Assembly: GCA_947474365.1 (NCBI GenBank)
Contig: CANJIU010000049.1
Span: 1 to 64,000, forward strand
DNA length: 64,000 nt
From: Opitutia bacterium
GTDB taxonomy: Bacteria; Verrucomicrobiota; Verrucomicrobiia; Opitutales; Opitutaceae
Direction: 5' to 3'
A model generated the notes under the pieces. The model saw nothing but the letters and a program-made list of their open reading frames with translations. It was not told the DNA's origin and made no database searches. The position numbers and the translations under genes were made by a program. Positions 28,301 through 36,546 of this stretch are shown piece by piece. Every line of letters starts with the position of its first letter. The first letter of the stretch is position 1.

Positions 28301-28317
28301 ATCTCATGACGAAATAG
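25309..28317 (+). CDS. propeller-HEAT-cytochrome c dehydrogenase-like protein (second paralogue)
   Basis: The 1002-residue protein repeats the architecture of its upstream neighbour: signal peptide, TIGR02604 propeller (VKLPPGFRCTAFAAEPDV, DSRGRLWVAENYTY, WGPDGWLYGRQG), HEAT-like helices (about 440-840) and a C-terminal heme domain with CGACH at 884-888 followed by GEGGSIGPDLTG. The ATG at 25309 begins the signal sequence. An in-frame ATG at 25216 overlaps the previous stop and could also serve, adding 31 unlikely residues. The two paralogues diverge enough to have different substrates or different places in one electron chain. The product is predicted to be exported; no membrane anchor other than the signal is obvious. 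Confidence 0.82.
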   Translation: MRTAAHVARIALALLGLASLDRLPAAIPTPFNTETAAGGPMPAAMAAAQVKLPPGFRCTAFAAEPDVCQPIAMVTDSRGRLWVAENYTYAERTVNFHPDLRDRILVFEDTDNDGVFDKRTVFWEGAQRLTSIEVGFGGVWALCPPNLYFIPDKNGDDVPDREPEIVLDGFEFNRARHTLANGLRWGPDGWLYGRQGILGTSRVGKPDASADQRTTVNVGIWRYHPRHGTFEIVAAGTTNPWGMDWNAQGESFFINTVIGHLWHIIPGGHYRRMSGDDLNPRVYEIIEQHADHVHWATGEVWTDVRRGVSQSTLATGGGHAHTGLLIYQGGQWPAEWNGKLLTNNLHGRRINVERLEREGSGYVGKREPDEFIFNDPWLRAIDLIAAPDGGVFLSDWSDTGECHENDGVHRTSGRIYKISYGPAKPRTIGDLARLDGAALAQLQFSPNDWLPRQARRVLADRVAAGASVADADKALRQILAQPTNTVARLRALWALHVITDGAGTDLVKLLTESDESLRAWAIRLAVDRGPTAVSTELLDGFIRLAKSDPSALVRLTLASALQRLPNGQRARVAAPLLAHGEDAADHNLPLMLWYGIEPLASAPDVAFEKLVIDARIPRVQRLAARRLAEDIDQAPGRINTLLSAVATSAVIEFRQAVLDGIAEGLRGRRQAPKPGIWDDIKGRLSAGASAPLLSRIRGLGALFGDNGAIDEFRAIVRNESAGPAERRAALQSLVDVRAPGLPELCIPLLAVRGLSGTAAAGLALGGEATIADLLLKAWPQIPSNERPAVMSVLVSRPAWAGTVLDRLAAGTLQRPDLSSYHARQIRAFKDPTLTRKLESAWGKPQDGSEAERSATLLKWRREFAPEALKIASPAKGRAVFTALCGACHTLNGEGGSIGPDLTGAARDNLEYLLENILFPSAVVADDYRLTTLKLKDGRVLAGMIRSRTGKTLALQTMSERIALSVDDIVSQDTAPLSLMPTGLLDGLEPSQARDLIAYLMTK

Positions 28318-28401
28318 GCTTCGCTCAACCGCGCCAGTGTTGACGTGCTTTTTCCGCGTCGGGGCGAGACGCCGCCCGTCGCGCCCCTCTCGACCCCATC
28401 C

Positions 28402-31400
28402 ATGAAATTCCACGCCCACGCGGATGGCGCCCGCCCGCTCGCTATCGTGCTCACCACAGCAATGCTGTTTTTCAGTTGGCTCGCTCGCGCGCAGTCCATT
28501 CCCGCACCCGACCCGAAACGGGAGCCAACGGCCACAACATCCGGTGACGTCGTGGCATTGTCTCCGTTCGAAGTCGTGTCCGACACGAAGGGCTACTACT
28601 CGCCGAACACGATGTCCGGAACGCGCTTCAACGCCCGCATCGAGGATCTGGCGTCGTCCCTCACCGTGATCACGAAGGAACAGATGGCCGACTTCGCGAT
28701 GCTCGATATCAACGACATCTTCCTCTACACGGCGAGCGCCGAGGGCTCCGGCACGTACACCGACCTCACCATCGACCGCAACGGCAGCGTGTCGGACAAC
28801 GTGCAGCTCAACCCGACGCAGGCGAACCGCGTGCGCGGCCTCGCCGCCGCCAATGTGTCCCTCGGCAACATCGAGACGATGGGCCGTGTGCCCGTTGATC
28901 CGCTCGCAATTGACGCGGTGGAAATCAGCCGCGGCCCGAACTCCAGCGTCTTCGGACTCGGAAATCCGTCGGGCACCGTGAACCAAGTGCCGGCCTCGGC
29001 CAACCTGACGCGCAACCGCTCGCAGGTTCAGCTCCGCGCCGACACCTACGGCGGCTTCCGCACGAGCCTCGATCTGAACCGCGTGCTGCTGAAGGACCGC
29101 CTCGCGATCCGCACCAGCGGGGCCTTCCAGCACGACGGTTTTGTGCGCAAGCCCTCCGGCGTGAACACCGAGCGCTACAACGGCATGATCAAATACTCGC
29201 CGTTCCGATCGACGGAGATCAGTGCGAGCGTGCAATACTTTCATCAATACGGCGTCCGCCCCAACTTCAGTCCGCCGCGCGACAACATCTCCTACTGGAT
29301 CCGCAGCGGACGCCCAACCTGGGATCCCGTCGGCCAGGTCATCCACGTCAACGGGCAAACCCTCGGGCCCTTCACCACCGCGACGTACGCGGGGCCGGAC
29401 TATTTCAACAATACGTTCACCCTCAGCACCAGCGCCTATCTGTTCGTCGATCGCGGCGGTGATCTCCTCTGGTCCGCTCCTTCGACCTTCAGCAACCTCA
29501 ACACGGGGCCCATCAGCGGTGCCCAAACCGTACGGTTCATGGCCACCAGCGGCGGCGCTGGAATCGTCGCGGGCAAGCCGGGCGATCAGCCGCTCTTCAC
29601 GACCACGCCCACCATCAGCGATAAGTCGGTTTATGACTGGTCGAAGCTCAATCTGGCGTCGATCAACCGCGACACGGACCGCGTGATCACGAGCAACGTT
29701 CAGGTCAACCAACATTTCTTCACCACGGGCCGGCAAACCCTCGACGGCCAGGTGGGATTCATGCGCGAGGACGCGATGCGCGTGCGCCGCGACTACATCG
29801 GCATCGCCAACAGCCAGGGTCAGTCGGGTCAGCTCCTGATCGACATCAACGAAAAGTTGCTCACGGGCGCGCCCAATCCGTTTTTCCTCCGGCCGTACAT
29901 CGCACAAGGCCAGCCGCCCACGGAGTACGTGCCAGCGAAGTGGGATTCCTATCGCGCGCAGCTCGCCTACAAACTCGACCTCACGCACGAGAAGAACTGG
30001 CTGAAGTGGATCGGCCTGCACCAGGTGAGCGGCTACGACGAATACAAGTACCGCATCATCCGCCGGCGCAACTACCGCGAAGGCATCGTGGACAACCACG
30101 GGTGGTCGGCGGTCCCAGCCAACTCCACCTCCAACAGCTCGCCCGGCATCGCCCGCGAACTCCTGCGTTTCTACGTCGGCGACGCCCAAGGCAACAACGT
30201 CGACTACGCCCCGTCCGACTTTGCCTGGGGCACGTATCCGTTTGTCTGGGGCAGCTATCCCGCTACACCCAACCCGCCGGTCGCCGGCAGCGGCACGTTC
30301 CGCACTGAGCAGACGCAACTCGGGCTTGTCTCGTCATCCACCGGTTCCCTCGGTTCGAACAACTCCAAGACGATCCTCAAGGCCGCCGGCTGGGTCGTGC
30401 AAAGCCACTTCCTCGCCGAGCGCATCGTCACGACGTTCGGTGAGCGGCAGGACAAACAGTATCAAAAATCCGGCACCACCGACGTGCTCGCGGTCAATCG
30501 CGACGGCATCACGTTCAACCAGGACGCGCTCGATCACTGGCAGGCGGGTGATTACAAATTCAACTCCGGGAAAACCTCGCAGGGCGGCGCAGTCGTGCGG
30601 CCCTTCCGCGGTCTTCCGTTTCTCGAAAGCCTCCGGCAGGCCGGCAGCGGCGGACAGTTTCTCGCCAACGCATTGCGCGGACTCTCCCTCACGTACAACA
30701 AGTCCGACAGCTTCCGTCCGGTCGACCCGAAGGTAAACGTCTACCTCCAGTCGCTGCCGAATCCCTCCGGCACCGGCAAGGACTACGGCTTCTGGCTCGA
30801 CCTGGCTGACGGCCGTTTTGTGCTGCGCGTCAACCGCTGGGAAAACCGTCAGCTCAACAAGAGTGGTGGCGACGCCGGCACAATCGCCCAGCGCGCCATC
30901 CGCGAAGACATTCCCAACACCACGAACCAACCCTACATTCTCACCACGCAGGCGACAAATTGGGTGCGGGCCGTCAACCCCGGCTGGACCGAATCCCAAA
31001 TCGCGGCCGAGGTGGCGCGCCAGACCAAGATCCCCGTCGAGCGGCTCGCCGGACTGCTCGACCAGTTCAACAACATCTCCTCGACGCAGGACGTCTCGGC
31101 CAAGGGCACAGAAATTGAACTGAACTTCAACCCCACCCGCACCTGGACCGTGGCGGCCTCTGCCACGGAGACGCAGTCGACCAACTCAAACGTCTCGAAG
31201 GAACTCGGCCAGTATCTCAATGAACGCTACGCCGTCTGGACGACGATCATCGACCAGCGCACCGGCCGGCCATGGTGGACCACCAACTACGGCGGCACCC
31301 AGACTCCGGCGCAAAATTACGCAGCGTTCCTCGACACGCCGTACAACGTCGTCAAGCAACTCGAGGGAAAGGCGAACCCGCAAATCCGCCGCTACGCTGC

Positions 31401-31803
31401 GAAGTTCAGTACCAATTACCGGCTCTCGGGCGTCACCGAGCGCCCATTCTGGCGCAACGTGAACGTCGGCGGCGCCGTGCGCTGGGAGGACCGCGGCGCG
31501 ATCGGCTACTACGGCGTGCAAAAACTGCCCGCGTTGATCACCGACCTCGACGCGAAGAATCCGATTTACGACCGCTCCAACCTCGGGGGCGGAGTTCGCG
31601 GCAACTATTATTTCGACGCATTCGTCGGCTACCGACGGCGGCTTTGGGCCAACCGGGTCGGCGCAACCTTCCAGCTCAACGTCCGAAATCTCCAGGAAGG
31701 CGGCCGACTCCAACCCGTCGCAGCATTTCCGGACGGAACTCCCAGCGCATATCGGATCGTCGATCCGCGACAGTTCATCCTGTCGGCCACATTTGATCTG
31801 TAG
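28402..31803 (+). CDS. TonB-dependent receptor (LSPFEV type)
   Basis: The 1133-residue receptor starts at the ATG at 28402 with a signal peptide ending near WLARAQS. The extension has ALSPFEVVSDTKGYYS; the plug (about 60-200) has SSLTVITKEQMADFAMLD and AVEISRGPNSSVFGLG. It belongs to a subfamily distinct from the 8.5- and 14.9-kb receptors, with a long insert before the plug core and many surface loops in the barrel. It ends in RQFILSATFDL. It follows the second heme protein by 84 bp on the same strand and may belong to the same unit. A collapsed copy of the same receptor lies just downstream. Confidence 0.88.
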   Translation: MKFHAHADGARPLAIVLTTAMLFFSWLARAQSIPAPDPKREPTATTSGDVVALSPFEVVSDTKGYYSPNTMSGTRFNARIEDLASSLTVITKEQMADFAMLDINDIFLYTASAEGSGTYTDLTIDRNGSVSDNVQLNPTQANRVRGLAAANVSLGNIETMGRVPVDPLAIDAVEISRGPNSSVFGLGNPSGTVNQVPASANLTRNRSQVQLRADTYGGFRTSLDLNRVLLKDRLAIRTSGAFQHDGFVRKPSGVNTERYNGMIKYSPFRSTEISASVQYFHQYGVRPNFSPPRDNISYWIRSGRPTWDPVGQVIHVNGQTLGPFTTATYAGPDYFNNTFTLSTSAYLFVDRGGDLLWSAPSTFSNLNTGPISGAQTVRFMATSGGAGIVAGKPGDQPLFTTTPTISDKSVYDWSKLNLASINRDTDRVITSNVQVNQHFFTTGRQTLDGQVGFMREDAMRVRRDYIGIANSQGQSGQLLIDINEKLLTGAPNPFFLRPYIAQGQPPTEYVPAKWDSYRAQLAYKLDLTHEKNWLKWIGLHQVSGYDEYKYRIIRRRNYREGIVDNHGWSAVPANSTSNSSPGIARELLRFYVGDAQGNNVDYAPSDFAWGTYPFVWGSYPATPNPPVAGSGTFRTEQTQLGLVSSSTGSLGSNNSKTILKAAGWVVQSHFLAERIVTTFGERQDKQYQKSGTTDVLAVNRDGITFNQDALDHWQAGDYKFNSGKTSQGGAVVRPFRGLPFLESLRQAGSGGQFLANALRGLSLTYNKSDSFRPVDPKVNVYLQSLPNPSGTGKDYGFWLDLADGRFVLRVNRWENRQLNKSGGDAGTIAQRAIREDIPNTTNQPYILTTQATNWVRAVNPGWTESQIAAEVARQTKIPVERLAGLLDQFNNISSTQDVSAKGTEIELNFNPTRTWTVAASATETQSTNSNVSKELGQYLNERYAVWTTIIDQRTGRPWWTTNYGGTQTPAQNYAAFLDTPYNVVKQLEGKANPQIRRYAAKFSTNYRLSGVTERPFWRNVNVGGAVRWEDRGAIGYYGVQKLPALITDLDAKNPIYDRSNLGGGVRGNYYFDAFVGYRRRLWANRVGATFQLNVRNLQEGGRLQPVAAFPDGTPSAYRIVDPRQFILSATFDL

Positions 31804-31946
31804 TTCGAAAAATGCCGATCTGAAATCTAGGACGTCAGGTCCCGGATGGCCGATTTCACGATTTTCCAATCGTTCCGCGCACCACCCCGCCGCCCTCTCA
31901 CCACCACACCTTGCACACTCAGCCTTCCCCTACTCGGTCCGCCCTC

Positions 31947-32477
31947 ATGCTCAAGCAGTTCACCGTCCCTACCTTGACCGCGCTTCTACCGTTGCGCGCC
32001 CAAGCGGCGCCGGCTCTCCCTCCGACCCGCGATACAAAATCAGTCCCGGCCAATGCGGACCACGGGGTCGCGCACTTGCCATTCGAGGTCCCGGCCAACA
32101 CGAAAGGATACTACTCCGCCAACACGATGTCGGAGATGCGCCCGAACACCAACGTCAAGGGTCTCGCGTCGTTGCCCACCGTGGTGACGAAGGAGCAGAT
32201 GGCGGACTTCGCGATGCTCGATATCAACGACATCTTCGTCTACCCCGCGACCACTGAAGGCACCGGGACGGACCACGACTTCGTTATCGACCGGAATAGC
32301 CAGCCCTACGACAACATGCAGCTGAACTCGACCGTGGAAAACCGCGTCCGGGGCATCGCAGCCGCCAACATCTCGCTCGGCAATATCGGAACGATCGGCG
32401 CCATTCCCGACGGGCGGCTCACAGCTTCCGCATCGTCGATTCACGGCTGTTAGTTCTGTCGGCGACGTTCGATTTTT
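31947..32477 (+). pseudogene. internally deleted TonB receptor
   Basis: The first 155 codons align with the N-terminus and plug of the receptor at 28402-31803: KGYYSANTMSE, VVTKEQMADFAMLDINDIF, RVRGIAAANISLGNIG. At the PDG codons near 32410 similarity jumps to the last 20 codons of that receptor (intact: YRIVDPRQFILSATFDL; here FRIVDSRLLVLSATFDF), but one base out of frame. About 950 codons of plug and barrel are missing. The open frame therefore ends at 32453 after 168 codons, in out-of-frame residues. No functional receptor can be made. Substitutions throughout suggest that the copy is old. Confidence 0.85.
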
Positions 32478-32504
32478 GCCCAAAAACCTGCCCTACTCCT
32501 CGCC

Positions 32505-33434
32505 ATGAATTCACTTTGCTCCGCCGCCGTCTTTCTTGCTGTGCTCTGCACTTCCTCCGGTTTGCTACCCGCGGCCGAGCCTTCGCTCACTCGAAATATC
32601 TGGCCCGGTACGCCGCCGGACGAGACCAAGTCGCTGCCACCGGAGGGGGACCAGACCAAGCCATCCGACAAGCTGATCGCGGGGCGCCGCATCATCAAAC
32701 TTGGAAATGTCTCGACCCCGCAGATCGCGGTCTACCGTCCGACAAAAGATAAGGATACGGGCACGTCGGTGATTATTTGCCCAGGTGGCGGCTTCAACAT
32801 CCTTGCGTACGATCTTGAGGGGACGGAGGTCGCAGAATGGCTCAACTCGGTCGGCGTCACCGGCATCGTTCTAAAATACCGCGTGCCCGCCCGGAATCCG
32901 CAAAAACGCTGGCTGGCGGCCGTGCAGGACGCGCAGCGCACGCTTAGTCTCGTGCGCAGCCAGGCAGGCGAGTGGGGGCTCGATTCGAGCCGGATTGGCA
33001 TCCTCGGGTTCAGTGCCGGCGGAGCCACGGCCGCGTTTGCCGGGTTGCTGTACGAACACCGTCAATACGCTAACGTAGACGCGATCGATCGTGTTTCCTG
33101 CCGGCCCTATTTCGGCCTGGTCATCTATCCTGGAGCTCTAGTGGAACGCGGTCGAACGACGTTGAATCCGGAGGTCGTTGTACCCCGCAATCCGCCGCCC
33201 ATGTTCTTCGTTCAGGCCTTCGACGATCCGGTGTCGGTCCACAATACCCTGCTGTTCGCTGGAGAACTGAAAACGGCTGGCGGTTCTGCCGAGGCGCACG
33301 TTTATGACGTCGGCGGGCACGGTTACGGACTGCGTTACGTAGCAGAGCTTCCGGTCACGACCTGGCCGAAACGCGCCGAAGAATGGTTCGCCCGCCGCGG
33401 TCTGCTTCACCCGCCTGCCCGCCCGGGTTCATGA
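32505..33434 (+). CDS. secreted alpha/beta-hydrolase, probable carbohydrate esterase
   Basis: The 309-residue protein has a signal peptide (to about residue 24) and an alpha/beta-hydrolase fold of the BD-FAE/xylan-esterase-like group. The nucleophile is S170 in GFSAGG; the acid is D240 or D241 in QAFDDPVSV and the base is H272 in GGHGYG. The oxyanion-hole segment CPGGGF is at 92-97. Relatives remove acetyl or feruloyl groups from plant polysaccharides. The NIWPGTPP and VYRP segments are typical of verrucomicrobial and bacteroidal members. The ATG is 28 bases after the remains of the deleted receptor, so the gene may once have been co-transcribed with a working receptor. Confidence 0.85.
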   Translation: MNSLCSAAVFLAVLCTSSGLLPAAEPSLTRNIWPGTPPDETKSLPPEGDQTKPSDKLIAGRRIIKLGNVSTPQIAVYRPTKDKDTGTSVIICPGGGFNILAYDLEGTEVAEWLNSVGVTGIVLKYRVPARNPQKRWLAAVQDAQRTLSLVRSQAGEWGLDSSRIGILGFSAGGATAAFAGLLYEHRQYANVDAIDRVSCRPYFGLVIYPGALVERGRTTLNPEVVVPRNPPPMFFVQAFDDPVSVHNTLLFAGELKTAGGSAEAHVYDVGGHGYGLRYVAELPVTTWPKRAEEWFARRGLLHPPARPGS

Positions 33435-33483
33435 ACCGGTGCAGGCAACTCGTCTCCTGAACCGCCGAAGCGTGCTCGGGGCG

Positions 33484-33532
33484 ATTGACCTGTCCCTTTT
33501 ACGGAAAACGGGCATAATTGACCTGTCCCTTC
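33484..33532. repeat. two copies of the RAYT-flanking repeat, left side
   Basis: ATTGACCTGTCCCTT occurs at 33484-33498 and 33517-33531, 33 bases apart. The same word recurs on the other side of the tyrosine transposase gene, in the same orientation. The remaining bases between the esterase stop and the transposase stop (33435-33753) hold no gene. Confidence 0.75.
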
Positions 33533-33753
33533 TTAGCTTGGGATGGTGTCGGGTCATGGTTTCGCACGGTTGTTCTTCGGCATGTGGTTCATGGCCCCGA
33601 TAGGATGAAGGCGAAGAGTGCCCGCACCCATTTCTGCAAGGTTCGTTCACCAGAACCAAGTCAGCCCAGCATCGGCTTCGAAGAAGAGACGACATGGCGG
33701 CGGCCTGCGGCGAAGCCGCCGAGCACGATCAACCGGCCTCGTCGGATTATCGC

Positions 33754-34740
33754 CTATCCCGCAGCTCGTCGTCGCAACCCACGCAAGGTCGCCCAATCGC
33801 ACCAGTCCGTCCACGCCGGCAGCGCCCGCGATGCAGTGCGCTCACGACGGCCGGTCTTTTGGCGGTACCTGGCGAGCTGCAATTCCACGAATGCCCGGCT
33901 ACCCAACACCGCACCATCGGTGAAGTACCGGAGCCGACAGCGCAGGACCGTAGACAGCGGCAGCCGGCCCCCAACGTCGATGACGCGTTGCAACTGCGCC
34001 AGAGGGACGATTGATATTCCCGCACAAGCTCCTGCTCCGGTACCAAACAACATTTCGCGGTATTGCGCTTGCGCCTCGTGCCATTCACGCCCACCGCTCA
34101 CTGAGCGAATGCCTTTAATCGCAAGCGAGCTTCCCGCCACCGCCTCCGCGTAGCCGCAGAAACGGTAGTCCTTGGGATCGGCGACAAGACCGGCTCGCAC
34201 GCTGTTCAAATCGATGTACACGGCCATGGTTTGCTGCACACGCTCCTCGGTCTCGACCAACACGCTCTTGAAGCGCTCAGCCCACAGGGTACCGAAGCGG
34301 CCGTGTGATTTGTTGAACCAGATCGAGAACCGCTGCTTGACCAACTTCATGAACTGCGAAACGTCGCCCATCAGGGCGAGCTGGCGCTGCCTCCAAGCGA
34401 GCGCTTCCGGACCGTTGCGGGCCAGTTCTGCCTCGACGACGGTGATCCGCGCGCTCTGGTACTTTGTCGGTGTGGGATACATCACCTTGTAACGACGAAG
34501 GAGCTCCGAGTCTGTAACGGGCTCCTGACGCGGCACGTGGAGCAAAACGTGAAAGTGATTCGACATGATCACATACGTGAAGATCCGGACGCCGCAGTAG
34601 TCCGCCACCCGCCAAAGCTGCTGGCGCAGGATTTCCTTGGAAACGTCATCGAACAGCCATTCTCCATTTACGGTTCGGCTGATACAGTGATACGTCGCCT
34701 CCTTCTCCGCCGCAGAGATTTTGATGCGCGACTGTCTCAT
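33754..34740 (-). CDS. REP-associated tyrosine transposase (Y1, HUH family)
   Basis: The 328-residue protein has the Y1 transposase signatures: the HUH metal motif H62-F-H64 in MSNHFHVLLHVP, the family block NKSHGRFGTLWAERFKS at about 143-159, and catalytic Y175 in VYIDLNSVRAG. All key residues are present, so it may be active. Enzymes of this class nick and rejoin single-stranded DNA at palindromic intergenic repeats and are thought to spread them; they are usually single-copy. The 120-residue C-terminal extension, rich in arginine, is longer than in the short E. coli type and probably binds DNA. Direct repeats containing TTGACCTGTCCC lie on both sides. Confidence 0.85.
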   Translation of the reverse strand: MRQSRIKISAAEKEATYHCISRTVNGEWLFDDVSKEILRQQLWRVADYCGVRIFTYVIMSNHFHVLLHVPRQEPVTDSELLRRYKVMYPTPTKYQSARITVVEAELARNGPEALAWRQRQLALMGDVSQFMKLVKQRFSIWFNKSHGRFGTLWAERFKSVLVETEERVQQTMAVYIDLNSVRAGLVADPKDYRFCGYAEAVAGSSLAIKGIRSVSGGREWHEAQAQYREMLFGTGAGACAGISIVPLAQLQRVIDVGGRLPLSTVLRCRLRYFTDGAVLGSRAFVELQLARYRQKTGRRERTASRALPAWTDWCDWATLRGLRRRAAG

Positions 34741-34823
34741 GCGTCCTCAGCCTGCCGCCGGAAGCCAGGCGCTGACTAGCGCCAGGAATACCCGAATTTG
34801 GGTACGACTGCCTGTCCCAAACC

Positions 34824-34950
34824 CAATGCCCCGTGGAATTGATCTGTCCCTTCGCCAGTCCCAATGCCACCTGGAATTGACCTGTCCCTTCACCAGTCCC
34901 AGTCACCAGTCGCGGGTCACCAGTCGGTGAAATTGACCTGTCCCCTCACG
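34824..34950. repeat. RAYT-flanking repeats, right side, including a 38-bp tandem duplication
   Basis: Three copies of AATTGAYCTGTCCC start near 34837, 34875 and 34931. The first two sit inside a 38-bp unit duplicated in tandem (from 34824 and from 34862) that runs from CAATGCC to CAGTCC. A degenerate CTGTCCC lies at 34812. They occupy the gap between the transposase start and the sulfatase stop. Together with the left-side copies they look like the cognate repeat of the transposase. Confidence 0.75.
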
Positions 34951-34963
34951 GGTCACTTACGGG

Positions 34964-36481
34964 TCAGCGCGGTCCCGACTTGTTGACATGAATCGCGTCG
35001 CGCGGCGATCCCGGCGGCGTCCCACGATAGCCTTCCCCTTTTCCCAGCCGTTTTCCCGTCTCGCGATCAAACCCATCGCGCGAGAGCTGCTCCGGGACGG
35101 CATCACCCGTTTCGTCGCTCCACTGCTCAAGCAGCCTCGCGAGGCGCTGCCGCACAGCCGCAAACGAGGGATCCCCCACCAGGTTCTTCATTTGGTTGGG
35201 ATCATCCGCCGTGAGATAAAGCTCCTCCACCGGACGCGGCCGGAGAAAAACATCCGCCTGCTCCGAAGTCAGCCGCCCCGCGTCGCGCCACGCCCGCAGC
35301 GACTGATGCGATGGCGACGCAACCGAATCTGCCGGTCCTTGCCACGCCAGCGCCGGGCGATTGTTGCGCAGGTACAAAAAGCCCTGGCTGCGCACCGCGC
35401 GACCGTGCGCCTCGTAATCATGCCAGTTGTGCTCCGAAAACGCATGTTTCCGCACCACCGCCTTCGGATCGCGAAAAATCGGCGTCAGGCTGACGCCCTG
35501 AAAACTTGGCCCCGCCTTAACCCCCGCGATTTCCAGAATGCTGGGCGCAAGATCGATCGAGCTGACAAGGCTGGTTGTCGCAACACCCCGACTAACGATG
35601 CCATCCGGCCAATGCGCCACCAGCGCAGTCTTCATTCCGGAATCATGCAACCGCGTCTTCGCCCGCGGAAATGGCCGGCCGTTGTCGGCCAGCACCAACA
35701 ACAACGTGTGCTCAAGCTCACCCTGCGCGGCCAGCGCCTTGACGACCTGACCGACAAAAAAGTCGAAACGCGTCACTTCGTTGGCGTGGGACGCGAGGTC
35801 CTGCCGGGTCTTCGGTTCGTCGGCGAGAAATGGCGGCACTCGCATCTCCTCCGGCCGGTGCTTCGGTCCGTAGTTCGCCTCGATCCATTCCTCGTCGCCG
35901 TCCCAAGCGCGATGCGCGTCGAACGACGCGAACCACATGAAGAACGGCCGGTCTTTCGGACGCTTCTCCAGTGTCTGCACCCAATGCGCCTCGGCACCGT
36001 GATTTTCGGGCGTGATGCCGGCATCCACCAAATCCCACGCGACCGGCTGAGCGGGATCGCCCGGCCCCGGCTTGTCCATCGTCATGTGGTTCTTTCCGAT
36101 GATCGCAGTGTAGTAGCCAGCCTCGCGGAGCAGCGCGGGAAACCACGGAATGTTCGCGGCAATTGGCTGGTGGAGCTCGGCGGCCCGCCCAAGATTGTGC
36201 GGGTAACGTCCGGTCACGATGCTGGAGCGGCTCGGGCTGCAGCTGCTGGCCGTGAGATACGCCTCGGTGAAACGCAGACCGCGCGCGGCCAGCGCATCGA
36301 TGTTCGGCGTGCGTGCCGCCGGGTTGCCGTAACAACCGTAGTCATCCCACGAGACATCATCGGCGATGAGGATGATGACGTTGGGCCGGCGGGCCGCAGC
36401 CGACTGCGCCGCATTGCTCACCACCGGCGCGCACACCATCGCAACGACAAGACACCAACCAGAGAGGTAATTTGATTTCAT
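34964..36481 (-). CDS. secreted type I sulfatase
   Basis: The 505-residue protein has a signal peptide (MKSN start at 36481; a start 10 codons upstream is possible) and the alkaline-phosphatase-like sulfatase fold. The CSPSR motif at 81-85 is the type I C-x-P-x-R signature, whose cysteine is turned into formylglycine by a maturase encoded elsewhere. Metal ligands appear as DD at 41-42 in LIADDVSWDDYG and as LADNGRPF later; the GRYPHN and GKNHM segments are further family marks. It should remove sulfate from a glycan or small sulfate ester outside the cytoplasm. With the sialidase-like enzyme and the esterase it suggests degradation of decorated polysaccharides. Confidence 0.88.
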   Translation of the reverse strand: MKSNYLSGWCLVVAMVCAPVVSNAAQSAAARRPNVIILIADDVSWDDYGCYGNPAARTPNIDALAARGLRFTEAYLTASSCSPSRSSIVTGRYPHNLGRAAELHQPIAANIPWFPALLREAGYYTAIIGKNHMTMDKPGPGDPAQPVAWDLVDAGITPENHGAEAHWVQTLEKRPKDRPFFMWFASFDAHRAWDGDEEWIEANYGPKHRPEEMRVPPFLADEPKTRQDLASHANEVTRFDFFVGQVVKALAAQGELEHTLLLVLADNGRPFPRAKTRLHDSGMKTALVAHWPDGIVSRGVATTSLVSSIDLAPSILEIAGVKAGPSFQGVSLTPIFRDPKAVVRKHAFSEHNWHDYEAHGRAVRSQGFLYLRNNRPALAWQGPADSVASPSHQSLRAWRDAGRLTSEQADVFLRPRPVEELYLTADDPNQMKNLVGDPSFAAVRQRLARLLEQWSDETGDAVPEQLSRDGFDRETGKRLGKGEGYRGTPPGSPRDAIHVNKSGPR

Positions 36482-36546
36482 ATTTGCTGCACCTGAGTTA
36501 CGCCCGATCACCCGGAGCGGAAAAGCGGCCGAAACGATTTTTTGCT

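Noticed and set aside
34824-34950. CRISPR-like array
   Set aside because: Only two regular units are present, with no unique spacers between them and no cas genes. Association with the tyrosine transposase explains them better.
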